A stretch of 64,000 bases of DNA from Rubellimicrobium aerolatum (lineage in GTDB: Bacteria; Pseudomonadota; Alphaproteobacteria; Rhodobacterales; Rhodobacteraceae): assembly GCF_017872975.1 (NCBI RefSeq), contig NZ_JAGGJP010000008.1:62001-126000 (forward strand), given 5' to 3'. How positions within the stretch are numbered: the stretch's first letter is position 1; each line of letters starts with the position of its first letter. The notes under the pieces were generated by a model. The model saw nothing but the letters and a program-made list of their open reading frames with translations, made no database searches and was not told the origin of the DNA. The position numbers were made by a program, and so were the translations under genes. Shown in pieces: positions 34,777 to 44,111 of this stretch.

Positions 34777-37221
34777 TCAGGGCGCCCAGCGCCGCGCCGT
34801 CCTGGCCATCCACTCTCCGCTCAGGGGCAGGTCCGCAGCGGACCTGCCGACCTCGATGCCGTAAGTCCCGGCCTCCATGACCCACTCCCGCCGCTCGGCG
34901 TCGAACCGGGCGAAGGCGCGGGCGGGCAGGGCGATCTCCACGCGCCGGCTCTCGCCGGGGGACAGGCGGACCTTGGCGAAGCCCTTCAGCTCCCGCGCGG
35001 GCCGCGGCACGGGGGCCGGCGCCGGCGTCACGTAGATCTGCACCACCTCCGAGCCCGCCCGCGCGCCGGTGTTCGTCGCCGTGACGGCGACCCGGACCTC
35101 CCCGCCGTCCTCCGCCACGGCGAGGTCGGCCATCGCGAACGTCGTGTAGGACAGCCCGTGCCCGAAGGGGAACAGGGGCGGCGTGCCCACGCGGTCGTGG
35201 TGACGGTAGCCGATGAACACGCCCTCCTCGTAGCGCACCCGCCCGTCGAGCCCCGGATAGACCTCCCGGTCCTGGGAGAAGGTCGCTCCGTCCTCCATCC
35301 GCGCGGGAAAGGTCTGCGGCAGCCGCCCGCCGGGCTCGGCACGCCCCAGCAGCACGTCCGCGATGGCGTTCCCGGCCTCCTGCCCTGGATACCAGGCCTG
35401 GAGCACGGCCGCGACGCGGGGCAGCCAGGGCATCTCCACAGGCCCGCCGGTCTGGAGCACGACGACCGTGCGCGGGTTGGCGGCCGCGACGGCCTCGATC
35501 AGCTCCGCCTGCCGTCCCGGCAGCGCGATCCCCGGCAGGTCCGCGCCCTCGGTGTCCCAGGAGGCGTCGCGGCCGACGCAGACCACGGCCACCTCGGCCC
35601 GGCGCGCGGCCTCCACGGCTTCGTCGATCTCCGCGTCGCCCGAGGGCAGGCCAAGCCCGACCGCCAGGGCCGAGAAGCCCAGGCTTTCGGATGGCCTGGT
35701 CGCGAACAGGATCTCGATTTCGTAGGTCCGGTCCGCCTCCAGCACGGCCTCGCCCAGCACCTCGTCGTTGCCCTCCTCGAAGAAGGTCGTGCCGCGCGTC
35801 CAGCTCTCCCAGGCCTCGGCGACCTCACGGCCATCGATTCGCACGCGCGCGAGCCCCGCCGCGCGCAGGCCCACCGTCCAGGTGCCCGACCGGGGCGCGG
35901 TGAAGCGACCGGTGATCCGCGCCGAGAAGTCGCTCGCGCTCGCGCCGCCGTTGAGGGTGCCGAACCAGAAGCCCTGTGCCTCGGGCATCTCCTCCACGGC
36001 CACAGGCTCGCCGGAGAGAGCCCGGTTGGCGAAGATCTCCATCCGCAGCGGCCCCGGCAGGACCGGCTGGAACTTGGCGTTGTCGCAGCCGTGCGCGTGG
36101 GTGAGCCGCTCCTTGCCCAGGGCCGCCGCGAGGCCGTCCCAGGGGGACACGCGGTAATGCGCGTTGAGCTGCGCCGAGCCCCCGCCCATGATCTGCGCCA
36201 CCTTGGCGTTGGGGCCGATCACGGCGACCGAGGCCGGCTCGCGCAGCGGCAGCGTCCCGTCGCTGGCCAGCAGCACCATCCCCTCCGCCCCCGCGCGGCG
36301 GATGAGCGCGCGATGCTCGGGCCGGTCCTCCGCCCGCTCCTCGCGCGGGCGGTGGTCGTCCAGCGCCCCCGTCCGCGCCATGAGCCGCAGGACGTTCAGC
36401 GCCCGCTCGCGCACGACCTTTGCCGCGACCTCGCCCGCCTCCACGGCGGCGACGAGCCTGTGGCCCCGGTCGCGCGCTGGCCCCGGCATCTCGAGGTCGA
36501 GCCCCGCCAGCATCGTGGGCGCGGTCGAGTGGCTGCCGAACCAGTCGGACATCACCACGCCGTCGAAGCCCCAGTCGCCGCGCAGCACCTCGGTCAGCAG
36601 CCAGGGATGCTCGGAGGTGTAGGTGCCGCCCAGCCGGTTGTAGCTTGTCATCACCGCCCAGGCGCCCGCCCGCTTCACCGCCGCCTCGAAGGGGACCAGG
36701 TACAGCTCCCGCAGGGTGCGTTCGTGGATCTCGGAGGAGATGGTGGTGCGCTGGATCTCGGATTCGTTGCCGACGAAGTGCTTGACCGTCGCCGCGATCC
36801 CCTGCCCTTGCAGGCCCTCGATGTAGCCAACGGCCAGCTCGGCCGAGAGCACCGGGTCCTCGGAATAGCATTCGAAGTTGCGCCCGTTGGTCTGCGTCCG
36901 ATGCAGGTTCACCGTGGGCGCGAGGAGGACATGCGCGCCCTTGGCCTTCGCTTCGTCGGCCAGCGCCGCGCCGATCTCGCTCACCAGGTCCGGGTCCCAG
37001 GTTGCGCCCAGCGCGATGCCGACCGGGAAGGCCGCCGACCGGACGCCGCCGATGAGCGAGCCGCCGCCGCGCGCGCCGTTGGGGCCGTCCGTCACGCGGA
37101 GCGAGCCGATCCCGAGCCGCTCGATGGCAGGCAAGGACCAGAAGTCCCGGCCGGAGAGCAGGCTGACCTGCTCCTCCAGCGTCATTGCGTCCACGAGGCC
37201 TTCGATGCGCGTCCCAATCAT
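34777..37221 (-). CDS. glycoside hydrolase family 3 beta-glucosidase with PA14 insertion
   Basis: 814 residues. The N-terminal GH3 barrel has the Lys147-His148 substrate motif (VKHFVGNESE) and the nucleophile Asp226 in GVVMSDWFGSHS. The second GH3 domain contains AVIGPNAKVAQIMGGGS, interrupted by a PA14-like module (about 385-530, FTAPRSGTWTVGLRAAGLARV). A fibronectin-III-like C-terminus (about 735-805) follows. The family removes terminal beta-glucosyl or related residues. There is no signal peptide, so it is probably cytoplasmic. The start at MIGTRIEG was chosen because homology begins there. It is convergent with the LysR remnant. Confidence 0.92.
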   Translation of the reverse strand: MIGTRIEGLVDAMTLEEQVSLLSGRDFWSLPAIERLGIGSLRVTDGPNGARGGGSLIGGVRSAAFPVGIALGATWDPDLVSEIGAALADEAKAKGAHVLLAPTVNLHRTQTNGRNFECYSEDPVLSAELAVGYIEGLQGQGIAATVKHFVGNESEIQRTTISSEIHERTLRELYLVPFEAAVKRAGAWAVMTSYNRLGGTYTSEHPWLLTEVLRGDWGFDGVVMSDWFGSHSTAPTMLAGLDLEMPGPARDRGHRLVAAVEAGEVAAKVVRERALNVLRLMARTGALDDHRPREERAEDRPEHRALIRRAGAEGMVLLASDGTLPLREPASVAVIGPNAKVAQIMGGGSAQLNAHYRVSPWDGLAAALGKERLTHAHGCDNAKFQPVLPGPLRMEIFANRALSGEPVAVEEMPEAQGFWFGTLNGGASASDFSARITGRFTAPRSGTWTVGLRAAGLARVRIDGREVAEAWESWTRGTTFFEEGNDEVLGEAVLEADRTYEIEILFATRPSESLGFSALAVGLGLPSGDAEIDEAVEAARRAEVAVVCVGRDASWDTEGADLPGIALPGRQAELIEAVAAANPRTVVVLQTGGPVEMPWLPRVAAVLQAWYPGQEAGNAIADVLLGRAEPGGRLPQTFPARMEDGATFSQDREVYPGLDGRVRYEEGVFIGYRHHDRVGTPPLFPFGHGLSYTTFAMADLAVAEDGGEVRVAVTATNTGARAGSEVVQIYVTPAPAPVPRPARELKGFAKVRLSPGESRRVEIALPARAFARFDAERREWVMEAGTYGIEVGRSAADLPLSGEWMARTARRWAP

Positions 37222-37391
37222 GGGGGTATCCCGAGATGTCGGACCTGTCGTCCTATCGGATAGAACGATGGCGCATCTGGGAGAGCAACCAGAAACAGGC
37301 TCCTGTCCTCGCGTATCAGTTCTGGCTCCAACACCTCGGAGCCGGGACCGTCTGCCCGCAACGCACCCGCAGCCCATTGCAGGCCCCGTTC

Positions 37392-37430
37392 AAAGAAAAA
37401 GGCGGCCACCCGGGAGGAGGGCGCCGCCTT
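37392..37430 (-). terminator. rho-independent terminator on the minus strand
   Basis: Read on the minus strand: GGCGGC, a 16-base loop region, GCCGCC, then TTTTTCTTT. This stem plus T-run is a good intrinsic terminator. It faces a region where no intact minus-strand gene remains, and would insulate the GH3 gene from upstream transcription. Confidence 0.65.
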
Positions 37431-37533
37431 GCTACGGTAGGGGCCGGCCCAGGGAGGAGAAGAGGGCGGCCGTTCCGATCCAGTGAGCGACAAGGCCGGG
37501 AGGAGGATGGCCCGTCGCGTCTTCTCCTCAGAG

Positions 37534-37543
37534 TTAGCGCTAA
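37534..37543. promoter_or_regulatory. LacI-family operator-like palindrome TTAGCGCTAA
   Basis: A perfect palindrome with the central CG typical of LacI-family sites in alphaproteobacterial sugar operons. It lies 313 bases upstream of the GH3 start and beyond a terminator. No lacI gene is seen in the window. Confidence 0.4.
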
Positions 37544-38156
37544 TGCTGCATCTGCACAATGAACGGGAACGCGGAGCAGGCATGCGTCTGGCGCATGGAC
37601 CCTGTGCGAGGCGTGGCGCTCGGCCTCGTCGCGATCCACGCCCTTGTCCAGACCCCCGCCTCGTGATGGACGTGGCCCACCTGATGGGCTTGGTCATGCG
37701 CCGGGCCTTCCCCTGAATGGCGAGAGAAGGCAGAGGCCGCTGCCCGATGCCGGACCGACCTGCCGTCCGTCCAGACGAGGTGCCGCCTTCGCGGGCCTGG
37801 GGGCTGACGAGTCCGGACGGACCGGAGAAAGATGCCGGAGGTGCGGCGGGGTCGGTCCCGCACCCCGACGCGCCGAGCATCAGCGCCCGGAAACCCGACG
37901 CCCTTCGCGCGAGGGTTGCGCGTCGAGGCAAGCCTCGAGCCCGAGATGGCCGGCGTCCGTCCAAGGCCGTTGCCGTCGAGAGCCGGCTTCGGCGGTCGCT
38001 CGAAACAGCCTTGGCATCAAAGGAACGAATCGAGGCAAACATAGGTCAGGGCGCCGTCCGACGTTCGGGCCCAAGGGGGTCGGGGGGTCATCGTAACTCT
38101 TGATCTGGCCGACCGTTCTTGCCCTTTCGCCTCCCTGGTTCCTGCCTCGTCCTTTC

Positions 38157-38449
38157 GGCAGATGTCGCTGTCCAGGAGCTTGAGGGGCAGGATGTAGAGG
38201 TCCGGCATGTCGCCCGCGACGTGCAGCGCCCTGATCTGGCGCCTGCCGCCGGCGGCGACCTTGGAGGAAGCAGACGACCCCCTCGCCGACGAGGCAGCCC
38301 CGGGACGGAAGATCGCCCTCGCGGGAGATCGCCTGGTCCGCCCGGATGGCGACCGACTGGACCGGGACGGCGCGGACTGCGGCGGCCTCGGCCCCGGACA
38401 GGTCGAGGGCGCGGGCGAGCTGGGACAGAAGGGGATGTTCGGAGGACAT
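38157..38449 (-). pseudogene. Crp/Fnr-type regulator, N-terminal remnant with frameshift
   Basis: From ATG 38449 the frame reads MSSEHPLLSQLARALDLSG, then ADQAISREGD and CLVGEGVVCFLQ, the cyclic-nucleotide-binding domain of Crp-like proteins. The match then continues in another frame as SKVAAGGRRQIRALHVAGD and MPDLYILPLKLLDSDIC. It stops there; the rest of the sensor domain and the helix-turn-helix are missing. This fits the alphaproteobacterial Crp/Fnr branch with AGDMPDL-type sequences. Confidence 0.55.
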
Positions 38450-38670
38450 GGGGTCCACGCAGGATGAGGGCGGGAGCACAGTCGTGTCTCACAGTCACCG
38501 AAGGGCCACGGACGTCCCGGCAATGACATCAACATGGGAGCGCGCGCCGCCCGGGCAAGCGGACCAGACGGGGCCGGAGCCCGGTCCCAAGTGCGGGAAG
38601 CGTGCCTTGATGACGCCGGCCTGGCGAGCACGCCAGGTCCAGGCGGCGGACCGGGACGGCGGCCGGGTGC

Positions 38671-38803
38671 TCAGGTCAGGGGCCAGCCCTGCCAGCCGGG
38701 CTGGCTCGGCTCGCCGTTCTTCCAGTCCCAGCCCGGTCCTCCCATGTGGGGCAGGTACTTGCCCACGCGCCGGTCCACGATGACCGGCTCCTCGAGCCGG
38801 TAG
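38671..38803 (-). pseudogene. unidentified C-terminal fragment fused behind the cphA remnant
   Basis: In the -1 frame relative to the cyanophycin synthetase remnant, a coherent Trp/Pro-rich tail reads AYRLEEPVIVDRRVGKYLPH then MGGPGWDWKNGEPSQPGW and ends at a TGA (38671-38673). It looks like real protein sequence from an unrelated gene joined at about 38803. I do not recognise the family. Confidence 0.35.
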
Positions 38804-40345
38804 GCCGTCCGGGTTGTGGGCGTAGTCCAGGATGACCCGGAAGCCGTGACCGTCGAAGATGTTGAGACGGCCGGGCGAGTGCTCGAAGGCGGAGGTGAAG
38901 CCAGCCATCGCCGCGCGTATCTGCCCGACCTCGTGGCCCTGTGCGAAGGCCATGGCCATGGCCGCGAGTGCGTTCGCGATGTTGAACTCGGCCAAGCCCT
39001 CGATGGTGGCCGGTACCTCGGCGGCCCTCATGACGAAGAGCGCGTCGCCGTCCTCGTGGACGACGATGTCGCCCCCGAACGCGCCCGGCTCCCGCACCAC
39101 GGCGAGACCGTCCCGGGCGATGTGGTCGCGCAGGAACGCCGGGCGATCGTCGGGCGCCCTCATCGAGAAGAAGCAGATCCGCCCGCCGGCCCGCCGGGCC
39201 ATGGCGGCCGTGAGCGGGTCGTCGGCGTTGAGCACGCTCGTGCCGTGCCGGGCGACCGACTCCACCACGATCGACTTCACGTTGGCCAGGTCCTCGATGG
39301 TGTCCACGCCCTTGAGGCCGAGGTGATCGGCGCTCACGTTCAGGACGCAGCCCACGTCGGCCTGGTCGAAGCCCAAGCCCTCGCGCAGCAGGCCTCCGCG
39401 CGCGGTCTCGAGAACGGCAACCTCGACCGTGGGGTCGCGCAGGATGGTCCGGGCGCTGCGCGGACCCGAGGCGTCGGCCGTCGCGATCTGCTCCCCGCCG
39501 ATGTGGATGCCGGTGGTGGTCGTGAACCCGACGGTCAGACCCGATTGGCCCAGGATATGCGCCAGCATCCGCACGGTGGTGGACTTCCCGCTGGTGCCGG
39601 TGACCGCGAAGACCGGAACGCGCGCGGGCATTCACTTGGGAAAGAGGTGATCGACGATGGGCCTCGCCACGTTCCGCGCCCGCCCTTCGGAGGGTTGCAG
39701 GTGCATGCGCAGGCCCGGCGCGGCGTTCACCTCGATGATGCCGCCGCCCGTCTCGCGCACGGACCGGGCGATGTCGGGCGCCACGAAGTCGCTGACTGCC
39801 ACGTCGAGGCCCACGCAGAGCGCCGCCCGCCGCGCGATGGCCGCGTTGTCAGGGTGGATCTCGTCGGTGCGGTCTGGGCCGTGACGCCGGTCAGGCTCGC
39901 GCGGATGCGCTTCTGGTGGGCGCCGGTGCCGAGCTGGATCAGGCTCGACCTGTCCAGCCGCAGGGCCGAGATGCCGCGCCTCGGCGACGATGGCCTTGGT
40001 GCTGGGCCCCAGGCCCACGCGCCGGGCGAGCCGCGTGAGGTGCTGGAGCGCCGCCTCCAGATCGAAGGGCGCGCCGTCACCCTCGGCCAGCCGGTCCAGC
40101 CCCTCGATGCCTCGGAGATCGTCGGGCAGGAGGCTCTGGACGAACCCGAGCGCCAGCCGCCCGGCCAGCAGGCCTACGGGTTCCTCCTCGTAGGCGAACA
40201 TCACATTGTAGACGCCGGGCCGGCCCTTGACGCTCCGCGTCTTGCCGCGAGTGACGGGGTGACCCGCCCGCGTCTGGAGCTCGAGAGCCACGTGCTCGGC
40301 CACGTGGCCGAGCCAGGTGCCTTCCCGCAGGCGCCGCTCTAGGCA
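38804..40345 (-). pseudogene. cphA: cyanophycin synthetase remnant
   Basis: From about 40345 the sequence reads GTWLGHVAEHVALELQTRAG, VYNVMFAYEEEPVGLLAGRL and STKAIVAEAR, the N-terminal/ATP-grasp part of CphA. A frameshift leads to SSLIQLGTGAHQKRIRASL and GVTAQT, then an internal deletion joins this to TDEIHPDNAAIARRAALCVG. A TGA at 39632-39634, in the same frame, precedes the Mur-ligase half, which starts VPVFAVTGTSGKSTTVRMLA and ends at VILDYAHNPDG, where an unrelated tail takes over. The real N-terminus is missing. CphA polymerises Asp and Arg into cyanophycin; this copy cannot be functional. Confidence 0.75.
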
Positions 40346-40360
40346 CTAGGCGCAGCGCCC

Positions 40361-40760
40361 CTATGCTCGGGCGGCAAGGGGGGCGACAGTCAGATCCCGC
40401 TGGCGCCGGCACAAGGTGCTGAAGTCGGGCACCGGCCCGTCGAGCTTCGCAAGCCCCGGAAGGCTTGCCACCAATCCAGTTGTCTGCCGAAGGGGCAGCC
40501 CGAACAGCGCCTTCAGCATCGGGCAGGTCTGGATCGCCGCGTCCGGGAAGGTGGCCGAGCGACCGCGCCGGCCACTCGGGGCTGCCAGCCACTCCATCTC
40601 GGGATCAAGCCAGACCTGCAACGAGCCACGCTGCCCCAGGGCCGCGGTGTCGGTTCGCCGGTCCGTCGTGCGGCAGGTCGGAGGGACAGGCTTGGTCATG
40701 CCAGCCCTTAACCCGCCGCCCCCACATGAGGACCCCAACGGGCCTTGCGCAACAAAGCCC
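40361..40760 (-). mobile_element. IS5-family insertion sequence remnant (truncated transposase)
   Basis: From ATG 40699 the protein starts MTKPVPPTCRTTDRRTDTAA and contains RGSLQVWLDPEMEW, LKALFGLPLRQTTGLVAS and GPVPDFSTLCRRQR, the N-terminal domain of IS5-group transposases. It stops after 112 residues (stop at 40361) where about 300 would be expected, so the DDE catalytic domain is missing. The plus-strand GGGCCTTGCGCAACAAAGCCC near 40739-40759 is probably one terminal inverted repeat. No second end was found. It abuts the cphA remnant. Confidence 0.7.
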
Positions 40761-41010
40761 CAGGAGGTGGCCCTTGGGCCGCTAGAAAACCCCGCTGCAC
40801 CTCCTTCGTCATGACGCAGATCGGCCGAAATACCGCTCGTGTCCGAGTTCGCAAGGAGGTTCGCGGAGCCCCGTTCATCGGGCAACGTGCCCGGTTCGGA
40901 TGTGGGCGTCGCTGGACCGGGCCTGGGTCGTCTTCCGCTACGTCAGCTTTCCAGGCTTTGAGCGTCCATCCGAGATCCCGTTCAGAACGAGAGAAGGTGG
41001 ACGACCGGTG

Positions 41011-41298
41011 ATGGGACCAACGATCGAGCACCTGAAGGACCTGCCTGGCTGGCCCTTGCTGCTGTCGGACGAGCAGGCCGCGGCCTACACCGGTCGGTCG
41101 GGCGGCGACTTCCGGAAAGCCGTGGATCTTTGGCCGCTTCCCGGGCCCCGGATGCTCGCCGGCAATGTCCGGTGGTCCCGCCCGGAGGTCGATCGCTTCC
41201 TCGACCGCACGCCGGCGGCCGTTGCCAGCCAGCCCGATCACGGGTCGCTGGTCGATCCCGTCCTGGACGCCATCAGGGCGATGGGGGCTCACCGGTGA
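41011..41298 (+). CDS. small helix-turn-helix protein of an integrase module
   Basis: 95 residues, apparently intact: LPGWPLLLSDEQAAAYTGRS, then RMLAGNVRWSRPEVDRFLDR, an AlpA/excisionase-like winged-helix pattern in which a promoter-proximal helix is followed by a W-S-R-P-E-V-D-R helix. AGAAGGTGG precedes the ATG. The stop overlaps the GTG of the integrase remnant. The broken paralogue lies at 12914-13204. It is probably a recombination directionality factor or regulator of a lost mobile element. Confidence 0.6.
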   Translation: MGPTIEHLKDLPGWPLLLSDEQAAAYTGRSGGDFRKAVDLWPLPGPRMLAGNVRWSRPEVDRFLDRTPAAVASQPDHGSLVDPVLDAIRAMGAHR

Positions 41299-41665
41299 AA
41301 CTCGACATCCCCGGCGTTCAGTCCAAGAAGAGGACGCTCAAGTCTGGCCAGGTTGAGACCTGCTGCCACTGCGCCACTGGAAGGCGCCTCCCGGCCGATC
41401 CGGACCTCGCCGGAATTCCCGTTGCAGGCGCAAGGAATTCGATGGGAAGCCGATCGGGGTGGTTCCCGCAGCGCGCAGCTTCGCGGACCTCAAGCGAGAG
41501 TATCTCGTCTCGACGAGGTTCACCGGCCGCCGGGAGCCCACGCGCTCGGAGTGCCTCAGGCACATCGCCTCTATGGAACCCATTCTGGGGTCGCTCCCTG
41601 TCTCGATGATCCAGCCATTTTACGCGGAGAAGCTGGTGCGGAACTTCGCCAAGTCGCCGACGCTG
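41295..41665 (+). pseudogene. tyrosine recombinase (integrase), frameshifted N-terminal remnant
   Basis: From GTG 41295: VKLDIPGVQSKKRTLKSGQV, then after a frameshift near 41430 SFADLKREYLVSTRFTGRRE and EKLVRNFAKSP. This aligns with the 13.2 kb fragment (IPGV... TFKVLVQKYLAS... IKRTFAKAPS). As in that copy, the sequence loses similarity right after the FAK(A/S)P segment, so neither retains the catalytic domain. Confidence 0.55.
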
Positions 41666-41723
41666 GCTTTGACGGCATGGCTTCGGAGGCAGCCGTATCC
41701 CTGGCATCCCGGGGGCAGTCGGT

Positions 41724-42055
41724 ATGTTCGCGTGGATCATCCTTGCGACGGCATGGCTGCTGAACGGCGCGGCCCTCGGCAAGCGGGTCGATGCAGTGAG
41801 CGGCAACGAGCGGGCGGCCCGCTATTCGGGGCTGCCGGTCCACTGTGTTAGGGTGATCTGCTTCGTGCTGACGGCGCTCGCGGGGTTCCTGTTCCTGAGC
41901 CGGACGGGCTACGTGTCCGACGCCTCGGCGCCTGACCTGCTGCCCTGGCGAGTCCTGGCGATGCCATGAACGTGCTATTCATCCCGCCCCACATCCAGTT
42001 CGCGGTGAGCGGCGCGATCGTGTTCCTTGCCGTGGCGGTCAACGAGCGCCGGCGG
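41724..42055 (+). pseudogene. RbsC-type sugar permease, C-terminal remnant with internal deletion
   Basis: SGNERAARYSGLPVHCVRVI and FVLTALAGFLFLSRTGYVSD match the permease segment after the central helices (compare the intact permease at 15.8 kb). The sequence then jumps to NVLFIPPHIQFAVSGAIVFL and AVAVNERRR, the last helix and tail. About 60 residues are missing and the frame changes at the junction near 41966. The kinase gene begins 90 bases later, so this is probably what remains of its transport partner. Confidence 0.6.
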
Positions 42056-42144
42056 CCGGCCCGGGGACGGCGCGCCGTCGCTCGACGCGCCACGCGCGTG
42101 GCGTTAGTCCAGCCCAAGATCGGGTCAGAACGCGAGAGGATCCC

Positions 42145-43077
42145 ATGCCCCCTATCCGCATCGCCTGCGTGGGCGAGGCCATGATCGAGCTGTCGGGCTT
42201 CGACCCTGTCCGGGGTGAGGCGCGCATCGGGGTGGCGGGCGACGTGCTCAACACCGCCATCTACCTCAAGCGCGCACTGGGCGGGGCGGCGGAGGTGGCC
42301 TTCGTCACGGCGCTGGGGGATGAGAGCTTCTCGGACCTCATGCTGGGCGTCATGGCGGCCGAGGGGCTCGGGACCGACCTGGTGGCGCGATTGCCGGGGC
42401 GGGCGCCGGGGCTCTACGCCATCAGCCTGGACGCGACGGGCGAGCGCTCCTTCACCTATTGGCGGGGCGAGTCGGCGGCGCGGGGGATGTTCGGCCCGGG
42501 CGGGGTGGACATGGAGCGGCTGGCCGGCTTCGACGCCCTCTACCTGTCGGGCATCACGCTGGCCATCCTGCCGCCCGGGCATCGCGCGGCGCTCATCGCG
42601 CTCTGCGCGCGCCTGAAGCGGGAGGGCCGGCTCGTGGCCTTCGACAGCAACCACCGCCCGCGTCTTTGGGCCGGCGAGGACGAGGCGCGGGCGGCCTACG
42701 ACGCGATGTGGCGCGCCACGACAGTGGCGCTGCCCTCGCGCGACGACGAGGCGCGGCTCTGGCCCGGCGAGACGGTGGAGGCGGCGCTCGCCCGGCTGGC
42801 GGGCCACGGCGTGGCGGAGGTGGCGCTGAAGGACGGGGCAGAGGGGCCGCACCTCTGGACCGGGGGGCGGCCGCTGCCGCACGGCGCCTACCCGCCCGCG
42901 CCTCGCGTGGTGGACACCACGGCCGCCGGGGATGGCTTCAACGCGGGCTACCTCGCCGCGCGGCTCGGGGGCGAGGGGCCGCAGGCCGCAGGGCAGGCCG
43001 GGCACGAGCTCGCGGCCCGGATCGTGGGGCACCCAGGGGCGATCATGGCGCGGGACCGGACGGAGCGGCGACCCTGA
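42145..43077 (+). CDS. kdgK: 2-dehydro-3-deoxygluconokinase-like PfkB family kinase
   Basis: 310 residues. IACVGEAMIELSGF at the N-terminus, GVAGDVLNTAIYLKRAL for substrate binding and VVDTTAAGDGFNAGYLAARL with the catalytic Asp are the PfkB/ribokinase motifs. AGDVLNTAIYL and the spacing favour KdgK, which phosphorylates 2-keto-3-deoxygluconate to KDPG in the Entner-Doudoroff and uronate pathways. GAGAGGA precedes the ATG. The upstream transporter is decayed, so its physiological supply of substrate is unclear. Confidence 0.85.
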   Translation: MPPIRIACVGEAMIELSGFDPVRGEARIGVAGDVLNTAIYLKRALGGAAEVAFVTALGDESFSDLMLGVMAAEGLGTDLVARLPGRAPGLYAISLDATGERSFTYWRGESAARGMFGPGGVDMERLAGFDALYLSGITLAILPPGHRAALIALCARLKREGRLVAFDSNHRPRLWAGEDEARAAYDAMWRATTVALPSRDDEARLWPGETVEAALARLAGHGVAEVALKDGAEGPHLWTGGRPLPHGAYPPAPRVVDTTAAGDGFNAGYLAARLGGEGPQAAGQAGHELAARIVGHPGAIMARDRTERRP

Positions 43078-43769
43078 CCGCGCTCGGGCAAGCGCCTTGC
43101 CGATTCGCCAGCCTCGGATCGGTCCAGGCCAGACCGCGCCGACGCCCGTGGGTCGGCGGGAACGTGGGAAGGGCCGACGATCCGGCCTGTATCGACCTTG
43201 TTCCCGCCCCGCGACTCCGGACCGGCGCGGCCACCGTCGTCGAGGAGCATCAACCACGCCGGAAGCCGGGGATCTTCTCGCCGGCTGGCTGCTCCAGACC
43301 GGGCGCGACCTCTTCGGCGCGCTGCTCCTCACCGTGATCGCCTCGAACCTCGCCGGCGGATTGGTGACGGCGCTGCTCGCCTGGGTGGTCCTGCGCGGGC
43401 CCGGGCGATCGTCCCCGTCGTGCGGGAGCTGACTTGAGAGCTTTGTCCCTGCGACCTCCGTGCGGGACGGCTCGCCCGGAGTCCCTCCAGGGCTCCACGC
43501 AGGCCAAGGCGAGACGATCATTCCGTCGTTCACCGCGACACGGCTCGCCACCCCGCTCCGGCTCTGGCGCGACAAGATCCCGGACGGCCCGCGCGCCGTC
43601 GGGCCGGTGCCCAAGCCCGCCCGGCATCCGACCGGGGCCGATAGCGTCGCGCTGGCGGCCCGCGACGCAAGTTTCCCACCCGATCCCCGGCGCCGATGAG
43701 CGGAGTGGCAGAACCTTTTGCCCGCTCCGCTCGTTGGGGGCCTGAACGGAAGCGGGAAGGAGACGGACG
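43078..43769. other. gene-poor stretch with short unrecognised coding-like fragments
   Basis: Two short frames look coding-like but incomplete. One is a hydrophobic segment ending in a basic tail (LFGALLLTVIASNLAGGLVT, about 43300-43400), resembling the last helix of a membrane protein. The other is a polar piece (GETIIPSFTATRLATPLRLW, about 43490-43570). Neither can be assigned. They suggest further decay; no regulatory element was recognised. Confidence 0.4.
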
Positions 43770-44111
43770 TTGCGGATCGCCTACATCTTGGCCGCGCTGC
43801 TGGCGCTGGCCGGCGCGGTGCTCGGGGGCCGCGCCTACATCGCGCCGGATTCCGGGGTGGACGGGACGCTCGGCGCGGGCCTCGCGCTCGCCGGGGCCGT
43901 GGCGGTGACGCTGGGCGCCCTGGTCGCGGCGATCCCGGAGATCCGGGGCGGCTGGCGCGGGCTCCTCGGCACCCTGCTCGTCCTGGGCGCAGCCCTCACG
44001 GCGCTGGCCGCCTGGTTCCTCATGAAACCTGCCTTCGCCATCCTCATGGCCCTGGCCCTTCTCGGGGTCGTGGTCGCCCTCCTCGTCCGCCCCCGCCGGA
44101 GGCTCGCCTGA
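43770..44111 (+). CDS. small membrane subunit of a PQQ dehydrogenase (SldB-like)
   Basis: 113 residues with four hydrophobic helices (IAYILAALLALAGAVLGGR, ALAGAVAVTLGALVAAIPEI, GTLLVLGAALTALAAWFLMK and ILMALALLGVVVALLV). The TTG start at 43770 is preceded by AAGGAGA. Its stop overlaps the PQQ dehydrogenase ATG. Size, topology and coupling match SldB of Gluconobacter and the N-terminal membrane domain of single-chain glucose/quinate dehydrogenases. It would anchor the catalytic subunit and pass electrons to ubiquinone. Confidence 0.8.
   Translation: MRIAYILAALLALAGAVLGGRAYIAPDSGVDGTLGAGLALAGAVAVTLGALVAAIPEIRGGWRGLLGTLLVLGAALTALAAWFLMKPAFAILMALALLGVVVALLVRPRRRLA

Larger units (their letters stand above)
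37222..38156. other. gene-poor remnant stretch upstream of the GH3 gene
   Basis: No intact gene is recognised in about 930 bases. It holds a minus-strand terminator (37392-37430) and a LacI-type palindrome TTAGCGCTAA (37534-37543). Open frames on both strands are Arg/Pro-rich with no recognisable domain. The presence of an operator and a terminator with nothing coherent between them suggests a deleted sugar-utilisation unit. Confidence 0.5.
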
